Positions 12,783-25,708 of a stretch of 64,000 bases of DNA are shown piece after piece (position 1 is the stretch's first letter; every line of letters begins with the position of its first letter). The translations under genes were made by a program, and so were the position numbers. Source of the DNA: Andrena cerasifolii (lineage: Eukaryota > Arthropoda > Insecta > Hymenoptera > Andrenidae). The notes beneath the pieces are model-generated. The model had not been told where the DNA came from and made no database searches. It saw only the letters and a program-made list of their open reading frames with translations. The stretch covers positions 11,944,501 to 12,008,500 of the forward strand of contig NC_135122.1 in assembly GCF_050908995.1 (NCBI RefSeq). Reading direction: 5' to 3'.

Positions 12783-12805
12783 TTTAATTTATTTATTTAT
12801 TTATT
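12783..12805 (+). promoter_or_regulatory. AU-rich element (overlapping ATTTA)
   Basis: Four or so overlapping ATTTA pentamers in tandem (ttatttatttattta). If the diacylglycerol kinase mRNA extends past 12049, this would be a class of element known to mark mRNAs for rapid decay. Transcription across it is not shown by the sequence. Confidence 0.3.
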
Positions 12806-15629
12806 GATACAATCTGTGCTATTTATTTGTCCGGCGGCTTACCGGCCGTAGCAGCGTAACACCGTGAGCATATCAACGAGACAGTTCTTGTACTCCGTAT
12901 CAATAGCGAAGTCTTATTGATAATTACACGCGTATATTTTCGATTCCTGCGCACTTGTACTTAGACTGTTAAGTATTACTCTTCTTTCTTCGGTATTTAC
13001 GATCGCCTTTCACACGTTGGCCGTTCTTCATGAGAGCTAGCAATTTTCTAGTCGTACGCAACGACCTGCTACGTCTGCATCGTTAGATTCAGCCAACGTG
13101 TTAAATCTAATCAGTATTGCAGCCTCGAGTTTACAAAGATTTTAGTACGATTCTTCTGCGACCGCAGAGCGAGGCGCATCTCGTCATTAATTGTACAGAA
13201 TCGCTTCTCCACGTTTTACTGTTTTCTTGTAATCGTACAATTACCTCCACGAGTGCTCCGAAATATCACACTACGATCTTTATTCAACTGCTCCCTTCAT
13301 TCTTGAAACACAACCGCCGTTATTCCATCGAGAACTTACAGCAGACAAGTTTTCCAGAGCATTTTGCAAATTTTCCGTCCGACAACAGAACCGATTAATA
13401 GCCGAGCCTCAACGCTCTATGTCGACTAAGCCTTTATTCGGTTATCGCGTATATTTCCGAGCACTCGTCAAGCGGCTCGTTTGCATCGCGTTCCGAAGTG
13501 TCAATTTTGTAACAGTGATCGTAACGAAACGCGACGTACTTTCACAGATCGTCCGCAGCAATGTCGGGTAGCATACTTCGGTCGTTTCTCGCGAAAGGCA
13601 ATGCTCTTCGCGAGACAGATGAAGTCAATGCGGAATCCATTTGTACTCCGATAAATATGTCTATACCTTCGCTCGTCTGCCACGACACAGGCGCGCCTCA
13701 TGCTTTTATATTAAGGGGAAAGAAAGGTATAATAAAAAAAAACGTACGATTCTCGATTAACATCCCGCAGGGACCATCTCATCGTCGAAATCCAATTAAC
13801 AATACAAATCGATCCTAAATCTTATCTTCTACTTAGCAAAGACGACCGTTAGCCTGCGTAATATTTCACATTCAGCAACGCCAGCGCTACAGGTTTTTCT
13901 TAGGGTACGTTAGTCCTTATCGCGCGATGATAAGATAGATTTTTTTACCCCTCACTTCATTTTTAAATCATATATATATATATATAGAGAGAGAGACTCT
14001 TTAGCCTTCGTGCCCGCGAATGAACGGAGCGTGTCGCTCTCGAAACGAACGTCGAAGGAAGCGTGCGTAGAGCCAGCAGCGTTTTACGAGTCAATATTTT
14101 CGGACATAGCTCTTTCTATCGTTTGCGTAGAGGAATCGACGTGCAATTCCTTCTGCTCGTTCGCCGCGTAATAATCGCGTCGCTCCCCCTTCTCGACGAT
14201 CGTTATTATGCGCGTTCTTCCCCCATAGCGATTATATGAATTGATTATAGTTGCTCTCGTTAGACGACTCGAGATATTACGCTTACGTATGTAATGATAC
14301 ACGGCCGTTAATGGTCTTAATCGTTAAGTCGTTATTCATTAGCGGGAAGTCGGGCGAAGGGGAACGACGAGGGCTGAGATCCGCGAGATCCGACCGGTAA
14401 GAAGTAATCACGGCGTCGGTCAGTCTCCTTCGCCGCGACTCCGTGAATACTATTGGCACAATAATTAACGAATATTGTTTTTTCTATTGGACTGGCGCAG
14501 TGTCTCAGTGTGCTTGTCATTGTATAACGTTGCGATGGTATAAAAAGCAGACCCAAACAAACAAAAAAAAAAAGAAACGGAAATAGACACCTCTGCTCTC
14601 CCTTTGAGCATTCAAATTTCGAATCAGCATACATGCACGGCGTACCGGGCGACTCATTCTAATCTACAAATCCATATGTTCCGGGGTGAATACATGTACA
14701 CGCGTGTCAGCTAAATTTCCATGGCCGTCGATCCTCTCGGCAGACCTCTCCTTGTTTGCAGTTCTCCGCGAAATTAGATTACTGGGAGTCGTTCTTCTCG
14801 CTACCGTTTCCCTGATAAGAGTAGCGACTCGAAGAAATTTCTGTCGTTAGTTCGATTCACTCCCGTCGGGAAGATTTCATTCGCAGGATACACGGATTCG
14901 TAGTGGTTAAGCGCGATTCAAAATTGTCTTGGAATTAGGTGAATTTACTGCCACCTTTCTTGGGTCTACTAGTATGTTTGAGCACTACTGCCATTTTCCA
15001 AAAGATAGTCGCGTATGGGAAGAAAAGCCTGTCTATTATAGTGTAATATACGAAATAAAGTGTAAAGTACGATATAAATCTCCATTTACATAGAAAGTCC
15101 TCTGTGTAGATCAGTTACTATTAAATCTTCTAAAAAAAAAAAACAGCGATTCGTTCTCATTGACAGAATTGTTTTTATCCAGTAATATAAATACTATTTA
15201 TTGAAGTAATGAATGGCATTCAGTCGCGTGGGGGTCGAAAATTCATAGTCGAGATCGCGCGGAGCGCCGCGCAACGCGAAGCGTACGAAGTACCGCCGGT
15301 GTACTTCCGGTTCGTTTTTCTGACAAGTGGCCGATGGCCGCCTGACATTTCGCTTTTGTTAATTTCGTTTAACTATGCCCACGAGACGCATTATTCGCTG
15401 TAATAAATGAAATAATACCACCGCGCACCGTTTATCAAACTGAGCGACGCGTTATCAGAAAACGGTCTCGCGATCCGGCAAATATATGCACGAAAGGTGA
15501 GACCCGACGAAGTATCGTTATCAGGCGTGCCACCGGCTGGGGTTAGAATCGCCCGAATTCTGGCACGCTTATCGCCGTAAATATCATTAACTCTGCTGCA
15601 TTTCAGGACACGCAGTAACTTCCGGCAAA

Positions 15630-18600
15630 ATGATCAAAACGGGAGAGGATAACCTAAGGCATCTCCACTATCAACAAACAGTGTATGCGTTTACTTAGAA
15701 CACCTCGGCTTGCCTCCTATTTCCATTCATAATTTCTATGCATTTCTACCGATCCCAAGGTTCATTGTTTCAAGATATTCGTTTGTCCATCTTGCCGGAC
15801 AATGTAAACACACTGGAATACAAGATTATTAACCTTGTACCGTCTGTTTACTATGCGATTATCATTGTCGGCTTCCTCTGCTCGTCCCCGCTTTAACGTC
15901 CGCACTGACGAGTATATTTTCTGCTTAGAGCTTTCAGCGGGCAAGAGGATCAACACTCGGTAGAATTATATAGTACCGACGTTATCGTCGTACCTTCGCC
16001 TGGGGGACATAATCATGGTAGTTCTAAAGTAAAGCTGAAAAATATCGTCGATTTCACATGGGAACACAATTTTTATCCTGGCCAGTTGCTGGCCGTTCAT
16101 ATGTCCGGGAAATATTTGGCTTACGGGATAAAAGGTAAGTTATTGTATTTACATCGGCGTTACACGTGCCTTGCTGCTTTACGAACTTAAGAAATTGATG
16201 TTATTTAGTTGGCAGCGGAGGCGGCATGGTAAGAGTCGTATACAAAGAGTTAGAGCAGAGAGCGCTATTGAGGGGGATGCGTGCCGCGATACAAGATCTG
16301 GCTTTCGCACATGTTTCAAATGCAATTTTAGCATGCGTCGACTATTTGGGAAATCTTTTTATACATACCATTGAGTCGACACCGTCTGAACTCTTGTGTA
16401 GTTTATTACTGCAAGTAGACGCGGAGGATGTATCCGGAACTAGCCACCGCGTAATATGGTGCCCGTATATTCCCGAGGATGTGCCATCCGATGGAGACGA
16501 AGTGTCGAAACTTCTGGTTTTAACGCGTGGCTCGAAAGCAGAGTTGTGGTCAGTTAATACCATTACATCAAGATTCAGATCAATAGAGGTGAATGTGTAC
16601 CTTAATTACAGATTATAAAATCCGTACAAAATGAACAAAGTATCCAACTGTTTGACTGAATGATAGGCAACTGATCCAGCTGTAAAGGAAAATGGAGGCA
16701 TGTTGCAAATCGATCAACATTCCGATACGATCATCGAAGCAACTTTTAGCCCAGATGGCACAGCCTTAGCTACAGCTAGCTTCGACGGAGAAGTGAAATT
16801 CTTCCAAGTTTACTTACATGGTAATTCTTATGGTAATCAAGCGCAACCCCGTTGTTTACACCAATGGAGACCACACGGCGGGCGGCCCATCTCCTGCTTG
16901 TTCTTCCTAGACGATCACAAAACGTACCATCCAGAGTAAGTAACGTTGCTTACAACGTAAGGTGTTGCTAAATTTATCTTAATACCGAAAGGAAATGGTC
17001 GCTTCGATAACGATGTTCTATTTCGTAGCGTACAATTTTGGAGGTTCGCCATAACTGGATGCGACAATAATACAGAGTTAAAGATCTGGTCCTGCGAATT
17101 ATGGTCCTGCTTACAAACCATTAAATTCACACCGACACCATCCACCGGCAAACTGCCGATATTGAAAGCAGGTTTAGATCTGAGTGCCGGGTATCTTTTA
17201 TTGTCAGATATATACAATAAAGTTCTGTATATATTAAGTCTGACGAAAGATAGCGGCGAAGCGTTAGCGTCTGTAAGAACGATATCAGAGTTCCTTCTTC
17301 CGTACCCGATACTGAGCTTCGGGATTGTCGACGCCGGTCTACGAAAAATACGCCCCACAGGGGAATCGTTAGAAGATCTATGCCCTTGCGACGAAGAGAC
17401 CGAAGAGCAACTCGTCATCCGGATGTACCTGGTCCAACCGAAGTCTTTGCAAGAGTGTCACATTGCTTTTAAGCCTGCTTCGCAAGTGAGTGGTAACTGC
17501 CTCATGGACACACTGACTCACGATTCGCTGGACTATTCTGAAGACCTGCCAGAACTGGGGACTGTTAATCACAATGGAATTTCAGGAGAGAATTGCGAAG
17601 AAGATCGTTCGTTGTCCGCTACGATCGAGGCAGCGACGAATCACAATGCCGGGCTGAATCTGATGACACCCGATGCATTCAGTTCGCCTGCCAAGAAAGA
17701 GAATAACGAATTAGATTCTCGCCCTGATAGTCCAGAGTTAGGTAAAGTGCTGTCTGCCAGCCCCTCTTTGGCGCAAGCAGTGCAAGCTCTAAACACAGCA
17801 GATCCCCCGTTAGCTACAAGCGAGCTAGAAGAGCAAGCCCCTGCTAGCAGCGGAAGTAGTCCATCCAGGGAAGTTCGAGAAATCCTTTCTCTCACTAAGC
17901 CAGATGAAGAAGCTGAAACAGAGAGCAAGCCAGAAGCCGCTAATGCTGACGACGAAGACTGGCGCGACATCTCACTCGATTACTTTTTAGGCGTAAACAG
18001 ACTCGTGATGCAAGAGACCGAGGGATTTACAGGTAAGGAAGACAAGAGGAAAAAGTTGAAGGACGAAGCGAAACCGACGACGCATACCGCGGAGGATGCT
18101 GAGAACAATTGGCGAACAACGAACGAGTTGAATACGCTCGAATTAGTTAATAAGTTGGAATCCATTCTGGAAATAATTCAGGATCAACGGCAAGAATTGA
18201 GAGAATTACGCACAGAGGTGACTAGATTGCGGCAAGAGACGCCTATCTCGAGCCGAGTAGAGTCTGCTTTAGCGAGAGCTTCCCAACAGCAGAACGCGAC
18301 GTTAGAGCAAACCCTGTACGGCCAAATGGCTCGTCAGCGCGAATTCCTCAACACACTTGAGACAACGATCAAGGATAAGATCGAGACAACCCTACCGCGT
18401 ATAATCGAAGACACGGTGGAACCGCTGAAAGATCAGCTCAGATTGGATTCAGCGCGAATGGATGAACTTTTCAAAGAAAACTTAAAGGAACTAATCAACA
18501 GCAATTACGTGCAGGAGACGCTCGCTGCGGCAGCGTCGGCTGCTGCAAAACCAGCATTGGATGTGGCGTTCAAGGAAACCTTCGCGAATGTTCTGTTACC

Positions 18601-19593
18601 GGGCATGGAGAAAGCTTGCCAAACGATGTTCAGACAAGTGCAAGATGCCTTCGTCAGAGGTACTCACGAATGTAAGAAATCAATCGACACGTCCCGAACG
18701 CTCGATATATTCAGTCGAATGTAAACTATCCTTCTTTCGCAGACCTGCAAAATATCGATACCATTACCGAAAAGCAGTATCAGCAACGAAATGAGCGACA
18801 GAGCGAAGCGTTATCGGCCTTAGTTCGCGAGGAATTGCAGACTGAATTGAACAAAGGTCTAACTACTCTACAAGAAGGAACGTTACGTACAATTCGAGAT
18901 TCCGTCAGGGATAATTTAAATCAACAGCTTACAGAGATTACGAATGCACGGTAACTGAACGAGGGTGGAGTTTATACGAGCCTCTTTTTATCAGAGAATA
19001 TAATTGGTGAATGTAATTTGTAGGTCCCGAGCTACCACTCCAGCTATACCAGTACCTGCAGTTGCCGATGCTCAAGCACGGGTACTGTCCCTTCTTCAAC
19101 GGGGACAATTGAACGCTGCCTTCCAACAAGCTCTGAGTGCAAGTGACTTAGGTTTGGTGGTGCTAGTTTGTGAAAAAACAGAGCCTACCAGAGTATTTCC
19201 TTCTGTAGGGTCTCAGGATCCGAATTCAAGGTGTATCTTACAGCAACCTGTTATCCTTTCACTCGTGCAACAACTGTCTGCAGACTTAGGACACCGTACA
19301 GAGCTCAAGCATAGGTAACGGACCGTTTTTTTTTTGTTTCTTTAAAGAATCCATTTAACGGTATTGCGTGAATTTTCACTGAATGCTTACAACTTTTGCA
19401 CAGGTGGCTCGAAGAAGCAATATTAAACCTGGATCCTAATAATCCAGTTACACGTGAACATATGGGCACCGTGCTAATGACTTTACAAAGTCAGTTGGCT
19501 GGATTTCTAGCAGCTAATACAAATCACAATGCTACTCGACGTATGAAAATGTTAGCTATGGCCGCGCGCGCGCTTTTAAACCAACATCCGTGA
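15630..19593 (+). CDS. Ge-1: Ge-1/EDC4, enhancer of mRNA decapping
   Basis: This is a scaffold in cytoplasmic P-bodies that brings the decapping enzyme DCP2 to DCP1 and promotes mRNA decay. Eight exons join in phase to 1079 residues: 15630-15682, 15929-16134, 16209-16588, 16667-16935, 17029-18671, 18743-18950, 19024-19314, 19404-19593. The N-terminal WD40 region (about 20-400) carries family motifs such as FSPDGTALATASFDG and FWRFAITG. A Ser/Glu-rich linker with no fold signature covers about 400-640. A predicted coiled coil follows from about 675 (LESILEIIQDQRQELRELR) and continues as helical, Ala/Gln-rich sequence. The C-terminal Ge-1 domain is about 920-1079 (LQRGQLNAAFQQALSASDL). It is shorter than human EDC4 (about 1400), mainly in the linker. 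In exon 5 I chose the donor after 18671, giving THEYLQNID, which matches the human GTQEYLQ; a donor at 18655 is weaker. Confidence 0.93.
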
Positions 19594-21288
19594 TGCCAGG
19601 CACGCTTCGAATAGAGAGCCCCGTTGATAAAGTAACATCAGGTTTTATACATTTTGTTTAAAGGATTACTATCAATATCTGCAATTTGTCGTATTTAATA
19701 CTGGCCGTAATTTGCATAGAATGTGAAAGAAACATTGTACGAATTCGTCATTAACCATTTTATTCAGTTCATCGAAACCTACTCCTGTAACTTGATTGTT
19801 CAACAAAGCATGCAGGTTTGCAGGATATTTGAGAGATTATCAGCAAAGTATTTCCTTAACGTTACACAAATATCGCTTGATATACTTAACTTAAATTATT
19901 CGTATTAGTTTATTTATAGTATATAACATGCAATAAGAAAATTTAATTTCTAAGTACTGCTTTCGTCTTTTGATATAATTTTTCCGTGATGTCGGTCTAC
20001 GCTGTTATATCTGAAGCCAATTTTAAAAACGTTTAGTACGTAAATCGGCGTACGAAGAAATACGCTCTCAAATACTCCTGTGTGTTAACTTTGTATTAAA
20101 TAATCTACTGATGCATTTCATAACATATTGTATAGTACGCATTAAACTTTCCATACTCACCAGGGTGAAGTAGTTCCAACGTTTTAATAAAATTTTAAGT
20201 TGTAATCTTTAATAATTCTTGTAACGGAGATTCCTCTCGCGAATGTGTTTCAGTATCGATTACATTTTCAAGTATTTCTATTAATCATCTTATTTCACCT
20301 CTGTCTCAACTACATTCTTTCTTTTCCGATGCGCTACTAAGTATAATGTAATGAAACAAGATATTCTATATTTCTTACTATGAACAAAAAAATAATAAAA
20401 ACTTTAAAATTTATAAGTTGTACATCAAATTTCACGATGTGTATGTTAATATGTCGGAGATTACTTTTCTTAAACACCTGGTCTGTTCATCGTGTAGTTT
20501 AGCACATGGACGTGTTTGACTAAGCTCTTCACTTAGTTTCACTTGCTCCTTAAGTATTATTTCTGTGCCATATGACACGTACATTTATGTACGAACTGAT
20601 CCTTGGAAAAAAAGGGCTGTAAATAATATGCAATTTATATGCATTCGTAGAATTCCCTTCAAAATTTTGTATGCTACCTACGTGTGAAAGTTCCTAACTC
20701 TAATATTTACGCCGTGTTCGTTGTACGAGTAGATCTTGCAATAGAAATGTAACATATTTGAGAAGTGTTGTACATCATTCTTGAAAGTGCTAACTCCATT
20801 TACTTATCTTTCTTATTCATGTTAAATGTATCCTTTAGTACTATTTTCATAATGCATAGGAATACGAGAAGTGAGGTATTTTGAAATATGACAAATCTAA
20901 CGATTACAGTATTCATTCATTGCTAAAATTATGCTTTTAAAGATTTCTAATAAATGTTGTATAAAAGTTCATTAAACAAGTAAACAAAGTACATTCTATA
21001 AATTTTGAAATTCCTCCGCCACAACTAATCCGAACTTTCGATGTGTGATATTCTATGTATTTAAGATTGACAGTTTTACCATTAACATTGGCACATTGCT
21101 TGTATTTGTGAATAAACTCATCTTGTACAAGTAATACTATATCACAGTACTATTCTTATTATTCTAATGCTACAAATCGAAGATAACGAATTGTATTATG
21201 AATAAAAGTGAAATTTATTTACATAAAATCCGACATTTGGTCCGTGTAACTTATCTTAATAGATACAGTTTTCACTTGTCTTTATTGT
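19594..21288. other. Ge-1 3' UTR and tail-to-tail intergenic DNA
   Basis: AT-rich, no coding exon seen. Several AATAAA hexamers are present on the plus strand (for example 20186-20191), so the Ge-1 3' end cannot be fixed from sequence. On the minus strand AATAAA at 21219-21214 is a good candidate for UTP23. Confidence 0.5.
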
Positions 21289-22276
21289 TTAGTGCTCTTT
21301 TCGCGCATGTTTACTTTTGATTTCGGTTATTAACGCCTCTTTAATGTGTGCTGCTATTTTCTTATTCTTTCTCTTCTTAACTCTTCCAGATTTTGCTGCT
21401 GTATTTTTTGAGATATCAGTTTGCTGCTTCTTCTTCTTCTTCTTCAAACAACTAAGTGGATTTGGGCCCCTTTTCTTCTGTTTCTTTTTTAGTTTCAATT
21501 CTGGTTGCTCCAGTAGACCCGCTGCTTCTTTCAATGTTTTCATATTTTCTTTCTCCCATTCGCTCATCCCTAATCCTTTACGGACATTTTCAGCATGTTC
21601 GCGACTTGCTTGCGAAGGTGCTTCCAAAGTTGGTGCTTTACCATGTAGATATACTATTGGAACGCCTGGAATTTTTCTCAAGATATCTTGAAGCTCTCGA
21701 TCTTGAGTAGCTACGATATACCTGTAATATATGTATGGAAGGTACACGATAATTAGCATTTCGTATTCTATAAGCTGCTACATCTATTATTATTTACATA
21801 AATCTGGTTTCATCCATGAAAATGCATGATTGTATTACCTAGACGAATTACTTTTCCCAACCATTGAGAGTAAACATTTTGTACCAGTTATCGAATGTCT
21901 ATCATGTACACACTTGTGTATGGGATATTGTTTAACTATTTGCACAGCGCCAGTAACTGCCTTTGAAAACGAAGCGAGCTTCTCAGTTTCCAGAATTATG
22001 CATGGCGTAGTTAATAGTTTCAACTCTGCTTGAAAATATTTCGCTAACTGCTCTTGTATATTGAATTTATTCTAGAAAAGAATGTTAGATATTACGCGGT
22101 TACATATAACGCATAATCTTGTAAATATTAAATAAACTACATCTATTTGTGCAAACCTCCAATGCAGCAAATGCAAATGTGCCGTCGACAAGTATTTGAA
22201 ACGGCGGCCTGAATTTGAAATTGTTAATGAAAAAACTTAAATTTCTTCTCGCTTTCTTCTGACGGGCGGTCTTCAT
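21289..22276 (-). CDS. UTP23: UTP23, small-subunit processome factor
   Basis: This nucleolar protein is needed for 18S rRNA maturation. It has a PIN-like fold related to FCF1/UTP24. Three exons (22276-22157, 22071-21839, 21721-21289) give 261 residues. The N-terminus MKTARQKKARRNLSFF and FRPPFQILVDGTFAFAAL is the family signature. The Cys/His residues in the middle (TPCIILETE, HKCVHDRH, GTKC) fit the zinc-binding cluster known in UTP23. VATQDRELQDILRKIPG is the end of the PIN-like core. The C-terminus is very Lys-rich (KLKKKQKKRGPNPLS, LKKKKKKQQ), as expected for a nucleolar RNA binder. It is head-to-head with SmD2. Confidence 0.93.
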
Positions 22277-22655
22277 ATTTACTTATTTCTCACCACACTT
22301 AAGAAAGCTCGAAAGCGTGCTACCTTGAGAAGTTCTTGCTGCGATACATACGACCTTAACCCCCCAAAAAATTTCGTCGGAATATTATAAATATATATTT
22401 CATTAGACATTAAACTTCAGAACTGTATTATCATTCAACTTTCACGCGTTATATATTTTTGGCTATATAAAAGTGAACATAGAAAACATAACCTGAAAAG
22501 GTAATCTGTAAACAGAAAGGGTAACGCTCATATATAGAATAGTTTGCAGCCGTGTCGTGCCTCGCTTTCAAACCACAATCAGTAGTTTCCTGACAATACT
22601 ATTCTTGGAAAAAGGATTCTATTGCTACTTCGATCTGTAGACAAATAATATAAAA
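22277..22655. promoter_or_regulatory. Bidirectional promoter region, UTP23 / SmD2
   Basis: Only 379 bases separate the two divergent start codons, so both core promoters and both leaders must fit here. I see no clear TATA box set correctly for either gene, which is common for housekeeping promoters. Confidence 0.55.
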
Positions 22656-23351
22656 ATGTGAGTATTTAAACAACATTTTCATTCATTTTAATTCATTTGT
22701 ATAGTTTACAACCGAAGTCTAACCTCAATCTTTTCCTTCTATTTCGAATATTTTTGTATGAATTATACTCGTAAACTGTGGAATTGTTTTTAAGAATCTC
22801 GTTTATATTTTCTTACTGAATAAATGTTATTGCAGGTCTTCTTTAACTAAACCGAAATCTGAGATGACTCCCGAGGAGCTAGCGAAAAGGGAGGAAGAAG
22901 AATTTAACACTGGGCCACTTTCAGTATTAACTCAATCTGTTAAAAATAACACTCAAGTTTTAATTAACTGCAGAAACAACAAGAAACTATTGGGAAGAGT
23001 AAAAGCATTTGATAGACATTGTAACATGGTGTTAGAAAATGTAAAAGAAATGTGGACTGAACTTCCACGTACAGGCAAAGGGAAGAAGAAGGTGAAATAC
23101 TTAGGGCTGTGCAATAGGGCGGAGCGATACTATATGCCTGAAAATTCAAATTTAAATTTTCGCCTATATAGTATCCGCTCTACTGTGCAAATAAGTTTTC
23201 TATTTGGAAACATAATAAAAACTTGAAAATTTCATGTTTTTTTCAGGCGAAACCCGTGAACAAAGACAGATTTATCTCTAAAATGTTCTTAAGAGGAGAT
23301 TCTGTAATTCTAGTTCTAAGGAATCCATTGGCAACAGCAACGGGAAAATAA
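22656..23351 (+). CDS. SmD2: Small nuclear ribonucleoprotein Sm D2
   Basis: A core Sm-ring protein of the spliceosomal U1, U2, U4 and U5 snRNPs. The coding exons are 22656-22657, 22836-23091 and 23247-23351, giving 120 residues against 118 in human. The first coding exon contributes only the A and T of the start codon; the G is the first base of exon 2. The Sm fold runs from about residue 27 to 115: Sm1 has VLINCRNNKKLLGRVKAFDRH and NMVLENVKEMW, followed by the Lys-rich loop GKGKKK, and Sm2 has KMFLRGDSVILVLRNP. It is tail-to-tail with proteasome alpha6 (213 bases between stops). An in-frame start at 22864 would lose 10 conserved N-terminal residues (MSSLTKPKSE), which is why I prefer the split start. 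Confidence 0.93.
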
Positions 23352-23503
23352 TTTTTGGATAAGTTTACTACTTTATATATGATAAGGATAACATACTGGA
23401 AATAAACTTTTTAATATAAGCTGCAAGCACGTATAATTTATTTCCATGTCAACAGGAATGTATAATGCAATGAACTCCCAATTCTTAAACTTTTAAGTAT
23501 TGA

Positions 23504-23509
23504 AATAAA
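23504..23509 (+). terminator. Candidate polyadenylation signal, SmD2
   Basis: AATAAA about 150 bases after the stop; another AATAAA occurs at 23401-23406. Use of the distal one would bring the mRNA to within about 40 bases of the opposing proteasome gene's stop codon. Confidence 0.4.
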
Positions 23510-23564
23510 AAAATGTGTTAAGCAAGACGTGATATTTATTCGTATCGAATTATACATAAAGTTA

Positions 23565-24807
23565 TCAATCTTTTTCAGAAATCGCAGTAAGATGTTTATC
23601 GACCTCTTGTTCTGTCAAAGTCCTGAAATAGAGAAATATTTATAACATTTATGCAGAGATTCTTTATGCGTTTCTTTACAAGTAATGGTTAACGTAATTA
23701 CCGAAATTTAGGATTGTCTTTCGATACCACACCGACTTCTATTTCTGTTGGCTTGAAGTCGACGGATAAAACAGTAGATAAACAGGTGATAGCTAACTGC
23801 ACTGTCTCATCGAAATCGTAATTTTGCTTCTTCTTTAGTTTCTTCTCAAGGTAAGAGTTAGCCTCGTTTTGTTTAGCGCCGACAGAGATTGCCTTATAAC
23901 CACAGAAATATCCAGCGGGGTCGGCTTTATAAATACACGGGCCCTTCTCTTTATCGTAAGAAATAAGCATCATAGAGCATCCAAGTGGCCGCATCTCTGC
24001 ATTTTGGGTGTAGACTTGACTGATGTCGGCGATACGACGGCACAGTGCATCCACGGGGATTTCATAATCGTACTTGTACTTAAAATGAGCTGCTTCGTAT
24101 CGCGCGCGCTGCACCTGTGACCTGCTATCAGCTGCGACGCAAAATTATTTCGTTAATGAAGAAAACCATATGTATATATAATAGTAACCACTTCTCCATT
24201 TACTTCTTTCGGTAGTTTTACTCACCTACCATCCCTGTCATGAGACAACCAACATGTTCAGTGAGTTGGAAAATGTGAGTAACACTGGTAGAGTCGAGTA
24301 GCTTATCCTACAAACAAAGGTCCATACTTTCGACTAGGTTTACATACATTATTGACGAAAATCTCGTTTTAAATCGCCAACGTATTACAGAACGAAGAAC
24401 TATGAAAGAAACCCGAAGGAAAGTGTTAAGAACGAATGAAACGATGATAGGTTACGCAGAGGTTATCTTACGGGCACTTTCTTCTGGGTCGCGAAAACGG
24501 CTGCGTCGACTCCTTTAATCGCGACGGATGTTAAGCCACCCTGGTTTATCGCTTTAAACGCATACTCTGCAAGATATTTGTAAGTTATTTCTTTAACAAG
24601 TTCAAAAGTGCAGATCACGCCATGTCATGATTCCCGGTTGGAAAACCAACGCAGGATAATAACATGGAATACACCGATAAAAACTTGGTGGCTGTTAATA
24701 CGATAATATAAAATGTTTCTGCGAATCTTACCCACTTGGTAAAGCCGCCCTTCTGGCGAAAATATCGTAATATGCCTATCAAAGCCAGCACTGCTTCCTC
24801 GCGCCAT
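23565..24807 (-). CDS. PSMA6: Proteasome subunit alpha type-6
   Basis: An outer-ring, non-catalytic subunit of the 20S proteasome. Five exons (24807-24732, 24566-24472, 24307-24226, 24131-23702, 23622-23565) join in phase to 246 residues, the same length as the human protein. The proteasome alpha N-terminal signature is at residues 6-32 ([20 protein letters not shown]). The family-diagnostic central stretch SQVYTQNAEMRPLG and the C-terminal CLSTVLSVDFKPTEIEVGVV are nearly identical to human PSMA6. The Drosophila orthologue is Prosalpha1. Start: ATG at 24807 gives MARGSSAGFDRH, matching the MSRGSSAGFDRH start in human. It lies head-to-head with GALT, 901 bases between start codons. Confidence 0.95.
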
Positions 24808-25708
24808 GTTCACAAATATTAAGCCGTTTAATGGTCGCGTTCAAAACTTACTGGCGACTCGAAACGTCAAATCATGTAGAAGCTACATTAAGGCGATTTA
24901 TATGAAACGACGCGACACGCTGCCAGGACAATCTCTACGATTTAATATTTATATTCAATCGAGGCTGAAATCAGAATTCACTTTTTTCCGTTGCAGTTTC
25001 TCTCTTGGAAACTATTATAATTATTTAACACTAAACAGCGAAATCGAAATACATGCTTAACTACGAGCGCTTTTCTTCTTTTTTTTTCATTACCTCTTTA
25101 GACAATAAGATTTCTTCTTTTATATTGGATTCAAATTTTGAATTCTTCAAGGAATATGAATGTCAAATACTTTTAAATGCTGCTTTATTAGAGAAAGTCT
25201 TAACACGAATATTTCTATTTTTATCATCTACTTATTACTATTATTAAAACAATAAGTGCTGAAAGCATTTTAAAATTCTTTATTGTTAAAAAAGCATAAG
25301 AAATTCATGGTCATGACCATGCATGTATTATTGTTTTCTCTTGTTAACAATAGGAGAGCGTTCTGTTCGCGTTTTAATATACATAGATAATGTTTACGAT
25401 CTGCTGTATTAGTTTCAATATCTTCTATCGATCAAGATCGAATTTAATCTGCTCATATACATATATATGTAACACATAATATGTAACAGGTATCGCGATG
25501 TTCATATACACGCGTGCAGCATTATTACGTCTCGTAAGCGATGTAGGCGTTATCACATATTATTCTGCTCAGTTACGCGAGTCTATCGTTTATGAAAAAT
25601 GATGATACGTAGTACGGATTCTTAAATTGCTGCCGGTACATACTAGAAAATTTTCCAGTACGGTACCGAAAGCTGTACTAGCAATTGTTCCTTTTCGCCG
25701 AGGTACAG
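24808..25708. other. Promoter/intergenic region between proteasome alpha6 and GALT
   Basis: No exon is supported. It is AT-rich and contains several near-palindromic short stretches such as catggtcatgaccatg near 25307. It must include the promoters of both divergent genes. Confidence 0.45.

Larger units (their letters stand above)
11803..15629. other. Diacylglycerol kinase 3' UTR and intergenic DNA
   Basis: No convincing coding exon. The first part is the probable 3' untranslated region, with an AATAAA at 12044-12049 and an AU-rich stretch near 12783-12805. A (TA)n/(GA)n microsatellite lies near 13971-13996. Short ORFs on both strands (for example 13561-13818 +) look random in composition. 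The last few hundred bases should hold the Ge-1 promoter. Confidence 0.5.

Noticed and set aside
13561..13818. 85-residue frame downstream of the kinase
   Set aside because: Random-looking composition in probable 3' untranslated or intergenic DNA; no homology recognised.
21317..21691. 124-residue plus-strand frame rich in Phe
   Set aside because: Antisense of the Lys-rich tail of UTP23; runs of Phe are simply the complement of Lys codons.
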